Shown here one piece after another: positions 37,553 to 37,569 of a stretch of 37,569 nucleotides of DNA (positions within the stretch are counted from its first letter, which is position 1; each line of letters begins with the position of its first letter). A program made the translations under genes and the position numbers. The notes beneath the pieces were generated by a model. The model was not told the DNA's origin and made no database searches. It worked only from the letters and a program-made list of their open reading frames with translations. Where the stretch lies: positions 1-37,569 of IMG/VR virus record IMGVR_UViG_3300037882_001697; one strand, 5' to 3'. The DNA is from a virus.

Positions 37553-37569
37553 CGGCTATCACGCTCCCG

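Noticed and set aside
1-37569. Integrase, attachment sites, canonical tRNA genes, CRISPR arrays
   Set aside because: I found no convincing tyrosine or serine recombinase motif, no canonical tRNA and no array. The lifestyle therefore stays open.

Overview
The window is almost wall-to-wall phage DNA and looks like most or all of one tailed-phage genome. The virion genes are those of a short-tailed P22-type phage: large and small terminase subunits, P22-type portal, scaffold, P22-type coat, gp4-like and gp10-like tail-accessory proteins, ejection-type proteins and tail fibres. The lysis genes (GH24 lysozyme, small membrane protein, lipoprotein) point to a Gram-negative host. An alphaproteobacterial or similar host is my inference only. 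I see no integrase, so lifestyle is unresolved, although two small helix-turn-helix proteins are present.

Layout. Positions 1-15552 are the late operon, read leftward: terminase at 15.5 kb, then portal, scaffold, coat, small virion proteins, gp4/gp10-like proteins, a GNAT-fold protein, three or four ejection-type proteins and the tail fibres. An unknown gene (15708-16169) and a strong terminator precede it, an arrangement like a late regulator followed by a readthrough terminator. Positions 16170-16284 are a divergent promoter region. Positions 16477-16985 are the only long gene-free stretch and hold at least ten TTCCCA/TGGGAA repeats, inverted repeats, an AT-rich tract and an early promoter with a flanking operator, so this is a candidate replication origin. 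Positions 16986-28398 are a rightward early operon of overlapping small genes built around a Toprim/VapE primase-helicase. Positions 31528-28361 are a leftward operon: repressor, small Zn protein, intein-containing SF2 helicase and VRR-NUC nuclease. Positions 31650-36127 run rightward: RecE-like exonuclease, RecT, and small genes interrupted by a complete IS1595-family element. Positions 37552-36283 are the leftward lysis cassette, ending at a terminator shared with the opposing operon.

Most striking features. (1) The helicase DECH box is split by a 304-residue intein. Its homing nuclease is not fused in frame but is encoded in a different reading frame inside the intein DNA, with its own Shine-Dalgarno site, so the DNA codes for two proteins. 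(2) A 98-nt RNA at 26772-26869 has the full geometry of a class II tRNA, including an encoded CCA end, but has no usable anticodon loop. (3) An antisense HNH homing endonuclease has replaced the catalytic core of a DNA methyltransferase. (4) A 2027-bp IS1595 element with perfect 24-bp ends, an 8-bp target duplication and a DUF3800 passenger sits in a small membrane-protein gene whose original 42-codon reading frame can be reconstructed. (5) Joining the two window ends gives a clean stop for the truncated tail gene just before the lysozyme start, suggesting a circularly permuted or circular genome.

Functions are assigned from motifs and remembered family resemblance only. No database search was possible.
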